A stretch of DNA of 64,000 nucleotides from Synechococcus sp. ROS8604 (GTDB lineage Bacteria > Cyanobacteriota > Cyanobacteriia > PCC-6307 > Cyanobiaceae), in assembly GCF_014279655.1 (NCBI RefSeq), contig NZ_CP047946.1, forward strand, positions 1,736,001 through 1,800,000. Reading direction: 5' to 3'. Position numbers and translations under genes: made by a program. Position 1 is the first letter of the stretch. The number at the start of each line of letters is the position of its first letter. Of the stretch, positions 8,959 through 16,880 are shown one piece after another. Under the pieces are notes generated by a model that saw nothing but the letters and a program-made list of their open reading frames with translations, was not told where the DNA came from and did not search any database.

Positions 8959-8992
8959 CCCCGTAAACATCAAATCTTGGGGACTGTTGTGA
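8921..8992 (+). pseudogene. Truncated 5' copy of the DUF92 gene acting as a possible leader ORF
   Basis: A 23-codon ORF starting MLRAVQHSSMVLP and ending in TGA at 8990-8992. Its first 12 codons are identical in DNA to the start of the DUF92 gene at 9992. The protein resemblance continues past the perfect repeat (PxxNIxxWGxxL in both), so this is a piece of a related DUF92 allele. Its TGA overlaps the GTG start of the glycosyltransferase at 8989 in a GTGA quartet, the arrangement used for translational coupling elsewhere in this window. It may therefore be a remnant that now supplies the translation signal for the inserted gene. Confidence 0.6.
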
Positions 8993-9936
8993 GCGCCGAG
9001 GTGCCAAACCTTGAGGTGGTGTTGGCAACCTGGAATGGTGCTAGCCACCTGCATGAACTGCTGCTCTCGATCCGAGCTCAGAGCTTGAAGCCCACACGCC
9101 TCTTGGTACGCGATGACGGCTCGACTGACCACACCAGAGAGATCATCAAAGAATCAGCGAACCGTTGGCCGGGTTGGCTGATTGAACTGCCAGCGAAGTC
9201 TCGACTCGGCAGCAACGGAAATTTTGAAGCCTTGCTTAGCGAGAGCCGCGCTCCATTTGTCGCCCTTGCCGATCAAGACGATCGCTGGGATCCAAACAAA
9301 CTCAAAATTTTGATGGATACGATGCTGGCTGCAACTGCGCTTCACCCTGCGCACACCCCTCTTCTCGTCTACAGCGATCTGCGCCTGATCGATGCAGAGG
9401 GGCTGCCTTTAGGGCCATCGTTTCTGCACTACCAAAGGCTCAACCCAAGGCGCAACTCCCCCAATGCGCTTTCCCTACAAAACGTAGTGACAGGTTGTGC
9501 CAGCCTCATCAATCGGTCGCTGATCGAAATGGCATTGCCCCTCCCTGAGCAGGTTGTGCAACACGACCACTGGCTGGCCCTGATCGCAGCCTGCAAGGGC
9601 CAGGTTCTGTTCATCGACCAACCTCTCCTGTCGTATCGCCTCCATGAGGCCAATGCGGTGGGTGCGATCGGGACTGGAAGGGCTTATTTTCTAGAGCGGT
9701 TGCAGTCCTGGGGGAGAGAGCACGGGCCACGACAGCGACTAAGGAACTGTTTGCATCAAGCGCAAGCTCTCAATAAAAGATTTGGAGAGCAAGATTTAGC
9801 GATCACCCAGTTTCAAGCAGGCACTCCCCTCGAGCGCCTATTCGTGATCGCGACAGGGAAACTGCACAAATCAGGCTTCACCCGACAGCTTGCACTGCTG
9901 ATCCTCTTGCTGCGGTCCCTGATAAGCGGCCTGTGA
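8989..9936 (+). CDS. Family 2 glycosyltransferase (rhamnosyltransferase-like)
   Basis: About 315 residues. It has the GT2 motifs EVVLATWNGASHLHELL, LLVRDDGSTDHT and VALADQDDRWDP (metal-binding DQDD), then VVTGCASLINR and HDHWLALIAACKG, the pattern of rhamnosyl- and related O-antigen transferases. The start is taken as GTG 8989; a TTG 12 bases upstream is possible, but the GGGGA at 8979-8983 fits a ribosome site for GTG. The gene lies inside a 1071-bp segment bounded by direct repeats of the DUF92 5' end, which suggests it was gained at this locus. Its likely role is surface polysaccharide or LPS decoration. It is unrelated in detail to the other GT2 gene at 6678. Confidence 0.85.
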   Translation: MSAEVPNLEVVLATWNGASHLHELLLSIRAQSLKPTRLLVRDDGSTDHTREIIKESANRWPGWLIELPAKSRLGSNGNFEALLSESRAPFVALADQDDRWDPNKLKILMDTMLAATALHPAHTPLLVYSDLRLIDAEGLPLGPSFLHYQRLNPRRNSPNALSLQNVVTGCASLINRSLIEMALPLPEQVVQHDHWLALIAACKGQVLFIDQPLLSYRLHEANAVGAIGTGRAYFLERLQSWGREHGPRQRLRNCLHQAQALNKRFGEQDLAITQFQAGTPLERLFVIATGKLHKSGFTRQLALLILLLRSLISGL

Positions 9937-9991
9937 AAAAAGCTTTATCTAAGAAGCACGCATCTCACTGAAAACGCCCACGCTGGGGTTA

Positions 9992-10029
9992 ATGCTTAGG
10001 GCAGTGCAACACAGCTCGATGGTTTTGCC
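9992..10029 (+). repeat. 38-bp direct repeat, copy 2 (5' end of the DUF92 gene)
   Basis: Identical over 38 bases to 8921-8958. This copy forms the intact first codons of the DUF92 gene, so it is probably the native position, while copy 1 is the duplicated end left at the other side of the glycosyltransferase. Confidence 0.95.
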
Positions 10030-10771
10030 AGACCAAAACATCACGATGTGGGGGATAGCCCTGCTTCTCAATGGCGCGCTGATTGCCCTTGCGCAGCGCC
10101 TCCCCCTACTCACGCGCAAGGGTTGGGTGCATGCCGGAATTCTGGGAACGATCCTCTGGGGCTGCCTTGGCTGGAGAGGCTGGGTTGCCGTTGTGATCTA
10201 CCTCGTGTTGGGATCACTCGTCACGCGCCTCGGCTTTGCGCAAAAACAAAAGCAGGGGCTTGCGGAGGCGCGTGGAGGAAGGCGAGGACCCGCCAACGTG
10301 TGGGGGTCTGCCTTCACTGGAACCGTGATCGCTCTCTTGATTGGCGCAGGCATTGGCTCGGCAACGCTCTTGCTGATCGGATTCGCCGCCAGCTTCGCTG
10401 CCAAACTTGGCGACACCTTTGGCAGCGAAATCGGCAAACGTTGGGGACGAACCACCGTTTTGATCACCACCCTGCACAGAGTGCCAGCTGGAACGGAAGG
10501 GGCCGTGAGCTTGGAAGGCACCCTGGCCAGTGCCGCCGGCAGCCTTGTGATGATGCTGGTGATGGCGGGGTTGTCGTTCGTGACCACGCCCACGGCGATG
10601 GCCGTGGTTGCGATTGTGGGTCTCATCGCAACCCTGCTGGAAAGCCTGCTGGGAGCTCTGGCTCAGGAGCGGGTGCACTGGTTAACCAATGAAATCGTCA
10701 ACGGATTGCAGACGGCCTGGGCTGCCGTTTTAGCCATGCTGGTCGCGATTCCTCTGGGTCTTGCTGGCTGA
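9992..10771 (+). CDS. DUF92 / VTE6-like integral membrane protein (putative phytyl-phosphate kinase)
   Basis: 259 residues with about six hydrophobic segments (for example WGIALLLNGALIALAQRLPLL; IALLIGAGIGSATLLLIGF; SLVMMLVMAGLSFVTT). The family signatures RRGPANVWGSAF, AKLGDTFGSEIGKRWG and VPAGTEGAVSLEGTLASAAGS are clear. In plants and Synechocystis, DUF92 proteins (VTE6) phosphorylate phytyl phosphate to phytyl diphosphate for tocopherol and chlorophyll salvage; that role is inferred by family. The ATG at 9992 falls in the 38-bp repeat; an internal ATG at 10019 or 10046 is also possible. The 3' end overlaps the convergent sigma-factor gene by 74 bases. Confidence 0.85.
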   Translation: MLRAVQHSSMVLPDQNITMWGIALLLNGALIALAQRLPLLTRKGWVHAGILGTILWGCLGWRGWVAVVIYLVLGSLVTRLGFAQKQKQGLAEARGGRRGPANVWGSAFTGTVIALLIGAGIGSATLLLIGFAASFAAKLGDTFGSEIGKRWGRTTVLITTLHRVPAGTEGAVSLEGTLASAAGSLVMMLVMAGLSFVTTPTAMAVVAIVGLIATLLESLLGALAQERVHWLTNEIVNGLQTAWAAVLAMLVAIPLGLAG

Positions 10772-11546
10772 ACGGAGTCCGTGCTGCCTGTCGCAGCAAG
10801 CTCAGCGCCTCTCGAATGGCTTTGCGTAACAACCCTGGTGCAACCTTCTCTTTCAGAGCAAGATCTCTGATGGGAATGTTGTCGACGTAGCGAGCCAGAA
10901 GCCAGCAGCGCTGGCGTGGCTCGAGAGCCTTCAGTGCCCCCTGCAACCAGCGAAGCCTGGGTTCCTCCTCATCCGCTTCAAAGGTCGATGCAGACATGAC
11001 TGGGAGAGCCTCGATCTGATCGAGCAGGGAGCTTCTCAACTCTCCGTCCACCGCCTGAATGGCAGGGGCAACATCAAGCGAATCCACATGGCCCAAGGCG
11101 TGAGCCATCAGGGCCTCCCGCCAGCGCTCAACAGTCACGTCGAGTGATGCAGCAAGGCCTGTCTCGTCCAGCGGTTCCAGCCTCTCTTGCAACCGTTGAG
11201 CCCGAAGACGCATCCCCCGGCTGTGCAAGTCCTTCAAGCGCCAAGGAATCCTGAGCACGTGTTGGCGATCGCGACGGAAATGCAGGATTTGACCGTGAAC
11301 CCTTGCCAGCACATAGGTGCTGATGCGACATCCACGTTGAGGGTCGAAATTGGCCAAGCCATGGATCAACCCCAAGCAACCCTCTTGCACTAACTCGTCC
11401 TGCTCCCCTGGATAGCGGGCCGCCTGACGGATGGCGGCATGGTGCGCTAGGCCAAGGTGTTCGAGCACAGCGTCGTTGCGCTCAAGAATTGGCTTGGGCA
11501 ACGATCGGCGCTGCTCGCGGCGTCGAAGGCTTTGAGAAGAAAGCAT
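10698..11546 (-). CDS. RNA polymerase sigma-70 factor, group 3 (SigF-like)
   Basis: 282 residues. Region 2 is clear (DELVQEGCLGLIHGLANFDPQ, then ISTYVLARVHGQI and LRIPWRLKDLHSRG); the RIPWRL stretch is typical of the SigB/SigF/WhiG-like group rather than primary sigma factors. A degenerate region 3 follows, then region 4 with LEPRQRCWLLARYVDNIPIRDLALKEKV and a helix-turn-helix. There is no region 1.1. The N-terminus is rich in Arg. It should direct a specialised regulon; cyanobacterial SigF relatives control pili or stress genes, but the targets here cannot be told. Its 3' end overlaps the DUF92 gene by 74 bases tail to tail, so antisense interference is possible. Confidence 0.85.
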   Translation of the reverse strand: MLSSQSLRRREQRRSLPKPILERNDAVLEHLGLAHHAAIRQAARYPGEQDELVQEGCLGLIHGLANFDPQRGCRISTYVLARVHGQILHFRRDRQHVLRIPWRLKDLHSRGMRLRAQRLQERLEPLDETGLAASLDVTVERWREALMAHALGHVDSLDVAPAIQAVDGELRSSLLDQIEALPVMSASTFEADEEEPRLRWLQGALKALEPRQRCWLLARYVDNIPIRDLALKEKVAPGLLRKAIREALSLLRQAARTPFSQQDPEESRPAWLKRQPRPSAIR

Positions 11547-11667
11547 GAAGCGTGGGTGTTGACGACCCTTTCAACGTCGCTTTCATCGCGCATTCTCCCC
11601 TCCTTCTTTCCGATGAAATGGTCCACTCGAAAGGATGAAAGCCGGTTCATCTTTTCGAGGGGAGACG

Positions 11668-12351
11668 TCAAGACATCAGCAAAGGCGTGCATTGAGCGTG
11701 GGGCTCCAGACCAGCCCAATTGAGAAGGGGCTTCCAGTGCTGAAGACGCTGATAAATCCAGTGATGGCCAGTGCTGTTGAGATGAATCCCATCAGGTTCC
11801 AACCAGGTGAGCCAATCAGGCTCTGCTGCCATCGCTTGGTGCAGGCTTAAAAACGGAACATCTAACTCAAGGCATGTTTCTTCCAATTGCGCTTCATGGA
11901 TGGCCACGGCCTCATTGCTGTACCAAAGGCAGTCAGCGAAGGGCATGACCGCTTCATCCACCACGCTGAGCCCCATCACCATGACGTTGGTGGCAGGGGT
12001 CATCACCGATAGCAATTGCTCCAGCCCGAAGCGAAACGCTTCAGCCGTTAGTTGCTGCCGTCCATCGCACCTGCCAACACGAGCGCTGTCATTGAGGCCC
12101 ACAGAGAGGAGCAAGCCATCGGGCTGCTGACGACGGAGCTCTCCGCGGCAACTCCATTCTTGTTGCCAACGCTGAGCAATGCGCTCCAGTCCATCTCCAC
12201 GAACACCAAGCCCGTACACCACGGGGGCAGAGGGCAATGTCATACATTGACGCCTCAAGCGTTCACACCATCCCCCACCCTCTGGATCCCCCCATCCGTA
12301 CACACCGCTATCACCGATCACGACAAGCTTGCGGGGCGCTGTTGTTATCAC
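11668..12351 (-). CDS. SGNH/GDSL-type esterase or lipase
   Basis: 227 residues with all four SGNH blocks: VIGDSGVYGWGD near residue 11 (nucleophile Ser15), the oxyanion Gly in GVRGDG near residue 49, GLND near residue 85 and the catalytic pair in PDGIHLN near the C-terminus. There is no signal peptide, so it is likely cytoplasmic. It starts 22 bases after the phosphonate permease stop on the same strand and probably belongs to that operon. Its substrate is unknown. A link to organophosphorus ester use is only suggested by the neighbourhood. Confidence 0.85.
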   Translation of the reverse strand: MITTAPRKLVVIGDSGVYGWGDPEGGGWCERLRRQCMTLPSAPVVYGLGVRGDGLERIAQRWQQEWSCRGELRRQQPDGLLLSVGLNDSARVGRCDGRQQLTAEAFRFGLEQLLSVMTPATNVMVMGLSVVDEAVMPFADCLWYSNEAVAIHEAQLEETCLELDVPFLSLHQAMAAEPDWLTWLEPDGIHLNSTGHHWIYQRLQHWKPLLNWAGLEPHAQCTPLLMS

Positions 12352-12373
12352 TGGCGGTCACGCAATCCAGATG

Positions 12374-13903
12374 TCAGCTTTGCAGCCAGAGTGCGCGGCA
12401 GCGGTCACTGAGTGATTCCCCACTGATCGTGAGGACGCAGTAACAACAAAGCACCAAGACCACAGCAGCCCAATGAAAAGAGCTGAGTGATTCCAGCAGC
12501 TGCCAGCCCAAACCACTTCCACCAATCACCCCCACCACCACGGTTTCTCGGAGAATCACATCGCTGCGATAAGCCCCATAAGCCAAATAACTGGGACTTT
12601 GAGGACTGAGCAGGCCATACAACCAACTCATCCGCTCTGAACTCCCCATCGCCCTGAGCGCTTCTTGACGCTGACCGCTTTGTTGCTGCAGTCCTTCAAG
12701 CAGCAAACGCCCCATCACTCCACTGTTGTGCAGACCGATCGCCAAGGCTCCAATCGCCAGGCTTGGCCGATTGCTGAGCAGCAGAAGGAGCACCATCAAC
12801 GGCGGTGGGATCCAACGCATGCAAGCCCAGAAGATCGAGCAACACTGATGCCACCTTGGCGACGGCCATAGGAGCAAGGCCAGGGGGGGCAGTCCGATGG
12901 CAATCCCCGCAGCCAACCCGGTGAGAGCCAGCGTTTCCAAGATCATGCGCAACCAGGGCAGTTCCATGGCGGCGGCATTCAGCTGGGTCCAAGAAGGAAC
13001 CTCCAACCCAAGCCAACTGAGGCCAAAAAACAAATCAGGAACGAGGTGTCTGAGCCAAACCGTGCCGATCACTCCCAAAACGATCGCCAAGCTGATGAAC
13101 AACAGCATTCGACGCTGACCATGAACGCCGACATCGGAACGTTCTCGCCAAACCCTCAACAGCTGCTCAAGCATCAGCATCACGGCCGCTAACACCCATA
13201 AACCTGTCCAGAGCTCGCGGAACTGCAACGACTGCAAGGTGAGCTGCAGTTCGGTGCCAAGCCCCCCCAAACCAAAAACCCCGAGCAAGGTGGCGCTGCG
13301 CAAGGCACATTCGAGTCGGTACCCCCCATAGCTCAGGAACACAGGGCCCATCCCTGGGTTTAGAGCCGTCATCAAAGCGGACAGCGGATGCACCCCAGCG
13401 CTGATCAAGGCATCGAGAGGACGGTGGTCAGCGCTATCGAGATGGTCGCGCCAAATCCTGGCGACGAGAGCGCTGTAAGGAATCGCGATAGCAGCGACAG
13501 CAACGTAGGGATGGAGCCCAAACACTTGCAGCAGCAACAGGCCCCAAACCAACTCATGCACCGCTCTCGGGATGGCGAGGGCGCCTCGAAGTCCTTTGGC
13601 TGGCCAGGAGGGAAGTGTCCAGCTTCTCCACACCACATCCGCGCAAGCGCTTCCTAGCAACACGCCCAACAGCAAGCTGAGACTCCAGCTCAATAGAGCT
13701 GTGGCCATGGTGACGCCCAGACCATGCCAAACCGCATGCAAAACATCGGGATCCATGGATGGATGCAGGGCGCCCCAAAGGCATTGCTGCCAAATCGACA
13801 GACCACCGCCATGCAGCCCTGTCCAAGTGACGATCAAAACGGGCACCAGCGCCATGGAAGGCAACAGGGTGAGAAGCGGTGCCGCTGGTTTCAGGCGGTT
13901 CAT
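12374..13903 (-). CDS. phnE: PhnE-like ABC transporter permease with two fused permease domains
   Basis: 509 residues, about twice the usual PhnE length, with two similar halves each holding about six membrane segments. The first half contains RAVHELVWGLLLLQVFG, the ABC-contact IPYSALVARIWRDHLD and LSYGGYRLECALRSATLLGVFGLGGLG. The second contains RWIPPPLMVLLLL, ALAIGLHNSGVMGRLLLEGL and YGAYRSDVILRETVVVGVIGGSGLG. The R-x-x-x-x-GxxGxGGLG endings are typical of phosphonate permeases. One chain would therefore supply both channel halves. It overlaps phnC by 4 bases (ATGA). Confidence 0.88.
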   Translation of the reverse strand: MNRLKPAAPLLTLLPSMALVPVLIVTWTGLHGGGLSIWQQCLWGALHPSMDPDVLHAVWHGLGVTMATALLSWSLSLLLGVLLGSACADVVWRSWTLPSWPAKGLRGALAIPRAVHELVWGLLLLQVFGLHPYVAVAAIAIPYSALVARIWRDHLDSADHRPLDALISAGVHPLSALMTALNPGMGPVFLSYGGYRLECALRSATLLGVFGLGGLGTELQLTLQSLQFRELWTGLWVLAAVMLMLEQLLRVWRERSDVGVHGQRRMLLFISLAIVLGVIGTVWLRHLVPDLFFGLSWLGLEVPSWTQLNAAAMELPWLRMILETLALTGLAAGIAIGLPPLALLLWPSPRWHQCCSIFWACMRWIPPPLMVLLLLLSNRPSLAIGALAIGLHNSGVMGRLLLEGLQQQSGQRQEALRAMGSSERMSWLYGLLSPQSPSYLAYGAYRSDVILRETVVVGVIGGSGLGWQLLESLSSFHWAAVVLVLCCYCVLTISGESLSDRCRALWLQS

Positions 13904-14661
13904 CCGGCCTCGTACAACCGCGAAAGATCAGCAGCAGTGAGTTGGTCTGAAGGTTGATCCATCACCAGTTCCCCATCCTGCAAACCGATCACACGATCAA
14001 AGCGATGCACCAGTTCGGGTTGATGCAAGCTGATCACAATCGCCTTGGCGCCACAATTCAGCGGCCCCTCTGGCGAACGATTCAGCAAGTGATCCAATAA
14101 GTCAGAGGCGATTGCAGGATCCAAATTGGCGATCGGCTCATCGGCCAGGATCAGTTGCGGTTGCTGACGCAGCAAACGGGCAAGCGCAACGCGTTGTCTC
14201 TGTCCTCCTGATAGCTGACGAATCGGAGCGTCGATCAATCCACGCTCGATCAGATCAGCATCCAGCCCAGCTTGCTGAAGGCAATGCTTGCAGGCGGATT
14301 GATCCACGTTGAATAACAGATTGGCCAATCCCCAGATCAGGTTGTGACGGCCCAAAGCACCGCTGTTGACGTTTTGTCCAACGCTGAGCTCCTCGACAAG
14401 CAACAAGTCTTGCCAAAGCATTCCGATCTCCCTTCTTTTGCGGCGAGGCATGCTGCGAATCGACGCACCACACCAACGCACCTCTCCCTGTTCAGAACGA
14501 AGACTGCCATTTGCAATGGCCAGCAAGGTGCTCTTGCCGGCCCCACTTTGTCCCAACAGGGCGATCCTCTCCCCCTCAAACACCGAGAGGGAAATCGAAC
14601 GCAGTCGATCTCCCCTCGGGCCACTCAGGCTGACATTGACCAACTCCAGGAGAGCGGTCAA
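13900..14661 (-). CDS. phnC: Phosphonate-type ABC transporter ATPase
   Basis: 253 residues, an importer ATPase. Motifs: Walker A LLGQSGAGKSTLL, Q-loop MLWQDLLLVEELSV, signature LSGGQRQRVALARLL, Walker B LILADEPIANLDP, and the H-loop ISLHQPE. The IANLDP wording and VQN/GQN-type stretch fit PhnC. It starts with TTG at 14661, overlapping the phnD stop (TTGA), and its own stop overlaps phnE, so phnDCE is tightly coupled. It would energise uptake of phosphonate or phosphite. Confidence 0.9.
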   Translation of the reverse strand: MTALLELVNVSLSGPRGDRLRSISLSVFEGERIALLGQSGAGKSTLLAIANGSLRSEQGEVRWCGASIRSMPRRKRREIGMLWQDLLLVEELSVGQNVNSGALGRHNLIWGLANLLFNVDQSACKHCLQQAGLDADLIERGLIDAPIRQLSGGQRQRVALARLLRQQPQLILADEPIANLDPAIASDLLDHLLNRSPEGPLNCGAKAIVISLHQPELVHRFDRVIGLQDGELVMDQPSDQLTAADLSRLYEAG

Positions 14662-15572
14662 CGAACCTTGCCAAGTTGACGGGCTACATCTTCAATCGGT
14701 TTGTATTCAGACTCTTGAGCCGGAATGAAAACCTTGGCAGAAAAAAGCTTAAGGATGGATGCCTGACGAGAATTGGTAGGTCTCAACCCAAGGATGACCT
14801 TCTGTACTTTCGATGTGAATCCTTTCCCGAAACGTTGGTCGAGATTGGGGCGTGCCAGCCAGTGGTAATCCACATAAGGGGGTGTTTTCCAAATCATTTT
14901 CACCTTGCTTGGATCCACTTTCCCGTTCTTAACGGCCACATCCCAGACCAACTCATTAAGAGCTCCAGCCTGGTAAGAGCCGCTTTGCACCAAAGCGATC
15001 GTGGCATCGTGGCTTCCACTGAAGCCTGCTTGTCCGCCGGCAAATTGCTTTGGAGTCACGCCCGCTTTAGCCAGAAAATGCTGAGGCATTAGTCGTCCCG
15101 ATGTGGAACTTTCTGATCCAAAGGTGAAGCGCTTTCCTTTTAATCCTTTCAGACCATCGATATTGCTAAAGGGTTTTAAGCCCGCTGAAGTGTTGGCAAT
15201 AAAAACACTTTGAAACTTTTCATCAATAGCTCGTTGTGCCAAAACCTGGGCCCCTGGCGTTTGAAGACGAGCCTGAACACCTGTGAGCCCTCCAAACCAA
15301 ACAAGGTCCAGACTTCCGGTCCTAAAAGCACTCACGGCTGCTGGGTAATTGCTAACTGGCACATACCGCACTGGAACCTTGAGTGTGTCGCTTAATTCCT
15401 CGGCAAGTTGGCCGTAACGACGATTTAAACGTTCTGGGTTTTGATCGGGGATGGCTCCGATCCGGAGTGTTGCTTGCGCGTTAGAAGGAAGGACCGTTGC
15501 GCCCTGACTGCAAAGAAGAGCCAAAAGAACAACGGCCCCTTTTTTTCGGACACGTGTCAAAGGATTGGTCAT
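14658..15572 (-). CDS. phnD: Phosphonate/phosphite ABC transporter substrate-binding protein
   Basis: 304 residues with a signal peptide (basic MTNPLTRVRKKG, then VVLLALLCSQGATVLPSNAQA). The mature part starts with LRIGAIPDQNPERL and contains VPVRYVPVSNYPAAVSAFRTGSLDLVWFGG, YQAGALNELVWD and WKTPPYVDYHWLARP, the phosphonate-binding-protein signatures. In Prochlorococcus, related PhnD proteins have been shown to bind phosphite or methylphosphonate. The true ligand here cannot be told. It lies 17 bases after the aspC stop on the same strand and leads the phnDCE set. Confidence 0.9.
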   Translation of the reverse strand: MTNPLTRVRKKGAVVLLALLCSQGATVLPSNAQATLRIGAIPDQNPERLNRRYGQLAEELSDTLKVPVRYVPVSNYPAAVSAFRTGSLDLVWFGGLTGVQARLQTPGAQVLAQRAIDEKFQSVFIANTSAGLKPFSNIDGLKGLKGKRFTFGSESSTSGRLMPQHFLAKAGVTPKQFAGGQAGFSGSHDATIALVQSGSYQAGALNELVWDVAVKNGKVDPSKVKMIWKTPPYVDYHWLARPNLDQRFGKGFTSKVQKVILGLRPTNSRQASILKLFSAKVFIPAQESEYKPIEDVARQLGKVR

Positions 15573-15589
15573 GTTTAAGAAGAATTGAT

Positions 15590-16768
15590 TTAGGGACGAG
15601 TCAACAATCTCTGAAACCGACTCAGTCCTTCTGAAATCGTCTCACGCGAGACGGCACAAGACAGCCTGACGCAACGATCATCGCCAAAGGCACCACCAGG
15701 AACAATCGCCAATCCTTCCTCTTCGAGGGCACGTTCGCAAAAGGCCAACGAATCGGTAATCGCATCAGGCAGGCGAGGAAACGCATAAAAGGCGCCCCTT
15801 GGGGGCACAAGCGTGATGCCTTCCATCTGTTGAAGCCCATGACAGAGATCAGCACGCCGCGTGTTGTAGCTAGCGGCCATCTCACGGACGCAGTCCCGTG
15901 ATCCCTGAAGCGCCGCCAATGCTCCACGTTGAGCGAAGCTGCACACATTGCTGGTGCTTTGGCTCTGTAGGGCAGCTGCGGCCTTAATCACCGTGCTGTC
16001 ACCACTGAGATACCCAAGTCGCCAACCGGTCATGGCCCAGCCTTTGGCAAATCCGTTCACCACAAAACAACGCTGTCTGAGATCTGGTGCTACTGCAGCA
16101 AAACTGTGGTGAGATTCTCCGTCTTCCAACAGATATTCATAGATCTCGTCGCTCATCACCATCAGGTTTGGATGCCTTCGCACCAGCTCTGCCAAGGCCT
16201 GGAGTTCACGGAGATCCAACACCCGACCGGTGGGATTCCCCGGTGAATTGAGCACCAAAAGCTTGGTGGCCGGTGTGATGGATTGCTCGATCAAATTCAG
16301 ATCCAGTCCAAACCCATCGCTTGCTGACGACGGCACCGTGACCGGCTTCCCCCCGGCCAAGCGAACAATTTCTGGATAACTCAACCAATACGGGGCAGGG
16401 ATGATGACTTCATCGCCTGGGTTCAACAGAACTTGGAACAGGTTGTAAATCGCCTGTTTGCCGCCATTGGTCACCAAGACCTGATCGGTTTGGGTGGGGA
16501 TGTTGTTTTCAAGACTCAATTTCTGAGCAATGGCCGCGCGCAGCTCTGGATCGCCTGCAGCAGGGCCATACCGGGTGATGCCATCCCTGAGGGCCTGGAT
16601 CGTTGCCTCAACAATGAACTCTGGCGTCCCGAAATCTGGCTCCCCTGCACTGAGACTACAAACATCAACACCCTGTTGCTGCAGGGCTTTTGCTCGGGCG
16701 CTGATGGCAAGTGTGAGCGATGGCTGCAATGCCAAAGCTCGGTGCGAGAGAGATGGGGGGCCTGGCAT
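15590..16768 (-). CDS. aspC: Class I aminotransferase, aspartate aminotransferase type (Ibeta)
   Basis: 392 residues. It carries SLSAGEPDFGTP, YGPAAGDPELRAAIA, LNSPGNPTGR, SDEIYEYLL, and the PLP-lysine segment FAKGWAMTGWRLGY. This is the Ibeta subgroup that includes aspartate and aspartate/prephenate aminotransferases. The enzyme moves amino groups between aspartate or similar donors and 2-oxo acids. The ATG at 16768 gives the conserved start (MPGPPSLSHRALALQPS); a longer open frame upstream has no homologous look. It is the first gene of the minus-strand run aspC-phnDCE-esterase and is divergent from the VOC gene. Why it sits with a phosphonate importer is unclear; 2-aminoethylphosphonate transamination is a tempting idea without proof. 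Confidence 0.88.
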   Translation of the reverse strand: MPGPPSLSHRALALQPSLTLAISARAKALQQQGVDVCSLSAGEPDFGTPEFIVEATIQALRDGITRYGPAAGDPELRAAIAQKLSLENNIPTQTDQVLVTNGGKQAIYNLFQVLLNPGDEVIIPAPYWLSYPEIVRLAGGKPVTVPSSASDGFGLDLNLIEQSITPATKLLVLNSPGNPTGRVLDLRELQALAELVRRHPNLMVMSDEIYEYLLEDGESHHSFAAVAPDLRQRCFVVNGFAKGWAMTGWRLGYLSGDSTVIKAAAALQSQSTSNVCSFAQRGALAALQGSRDCVREMAASYNTRRADLCHGLQQMEGITLVPPRGAFYAFPRLPDAITDSLAFCERALEEEGLAIVPGGAFGDDRCVRLSCAVSRETISEGLSRFQRLLTRP

Positions 16769-16880
16769 CAGCACGGCACCCCCTCGATGGATGCTCGGAT
16801 ATGTGAAACAACATCCTGCCTGATGTGGCGTCAGTGACAACACCGATGTGCTGATGACAGCCTGGATCGAAATGTTGACC

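Noticed and set aside
10048-10692. 214-codon frame inside the DUF92 gene in another phase
   Set aside because: Very rich in Arg, Gly and Cys-Arg steps, typical of a frame-shifted reading of a membrane protein gene.
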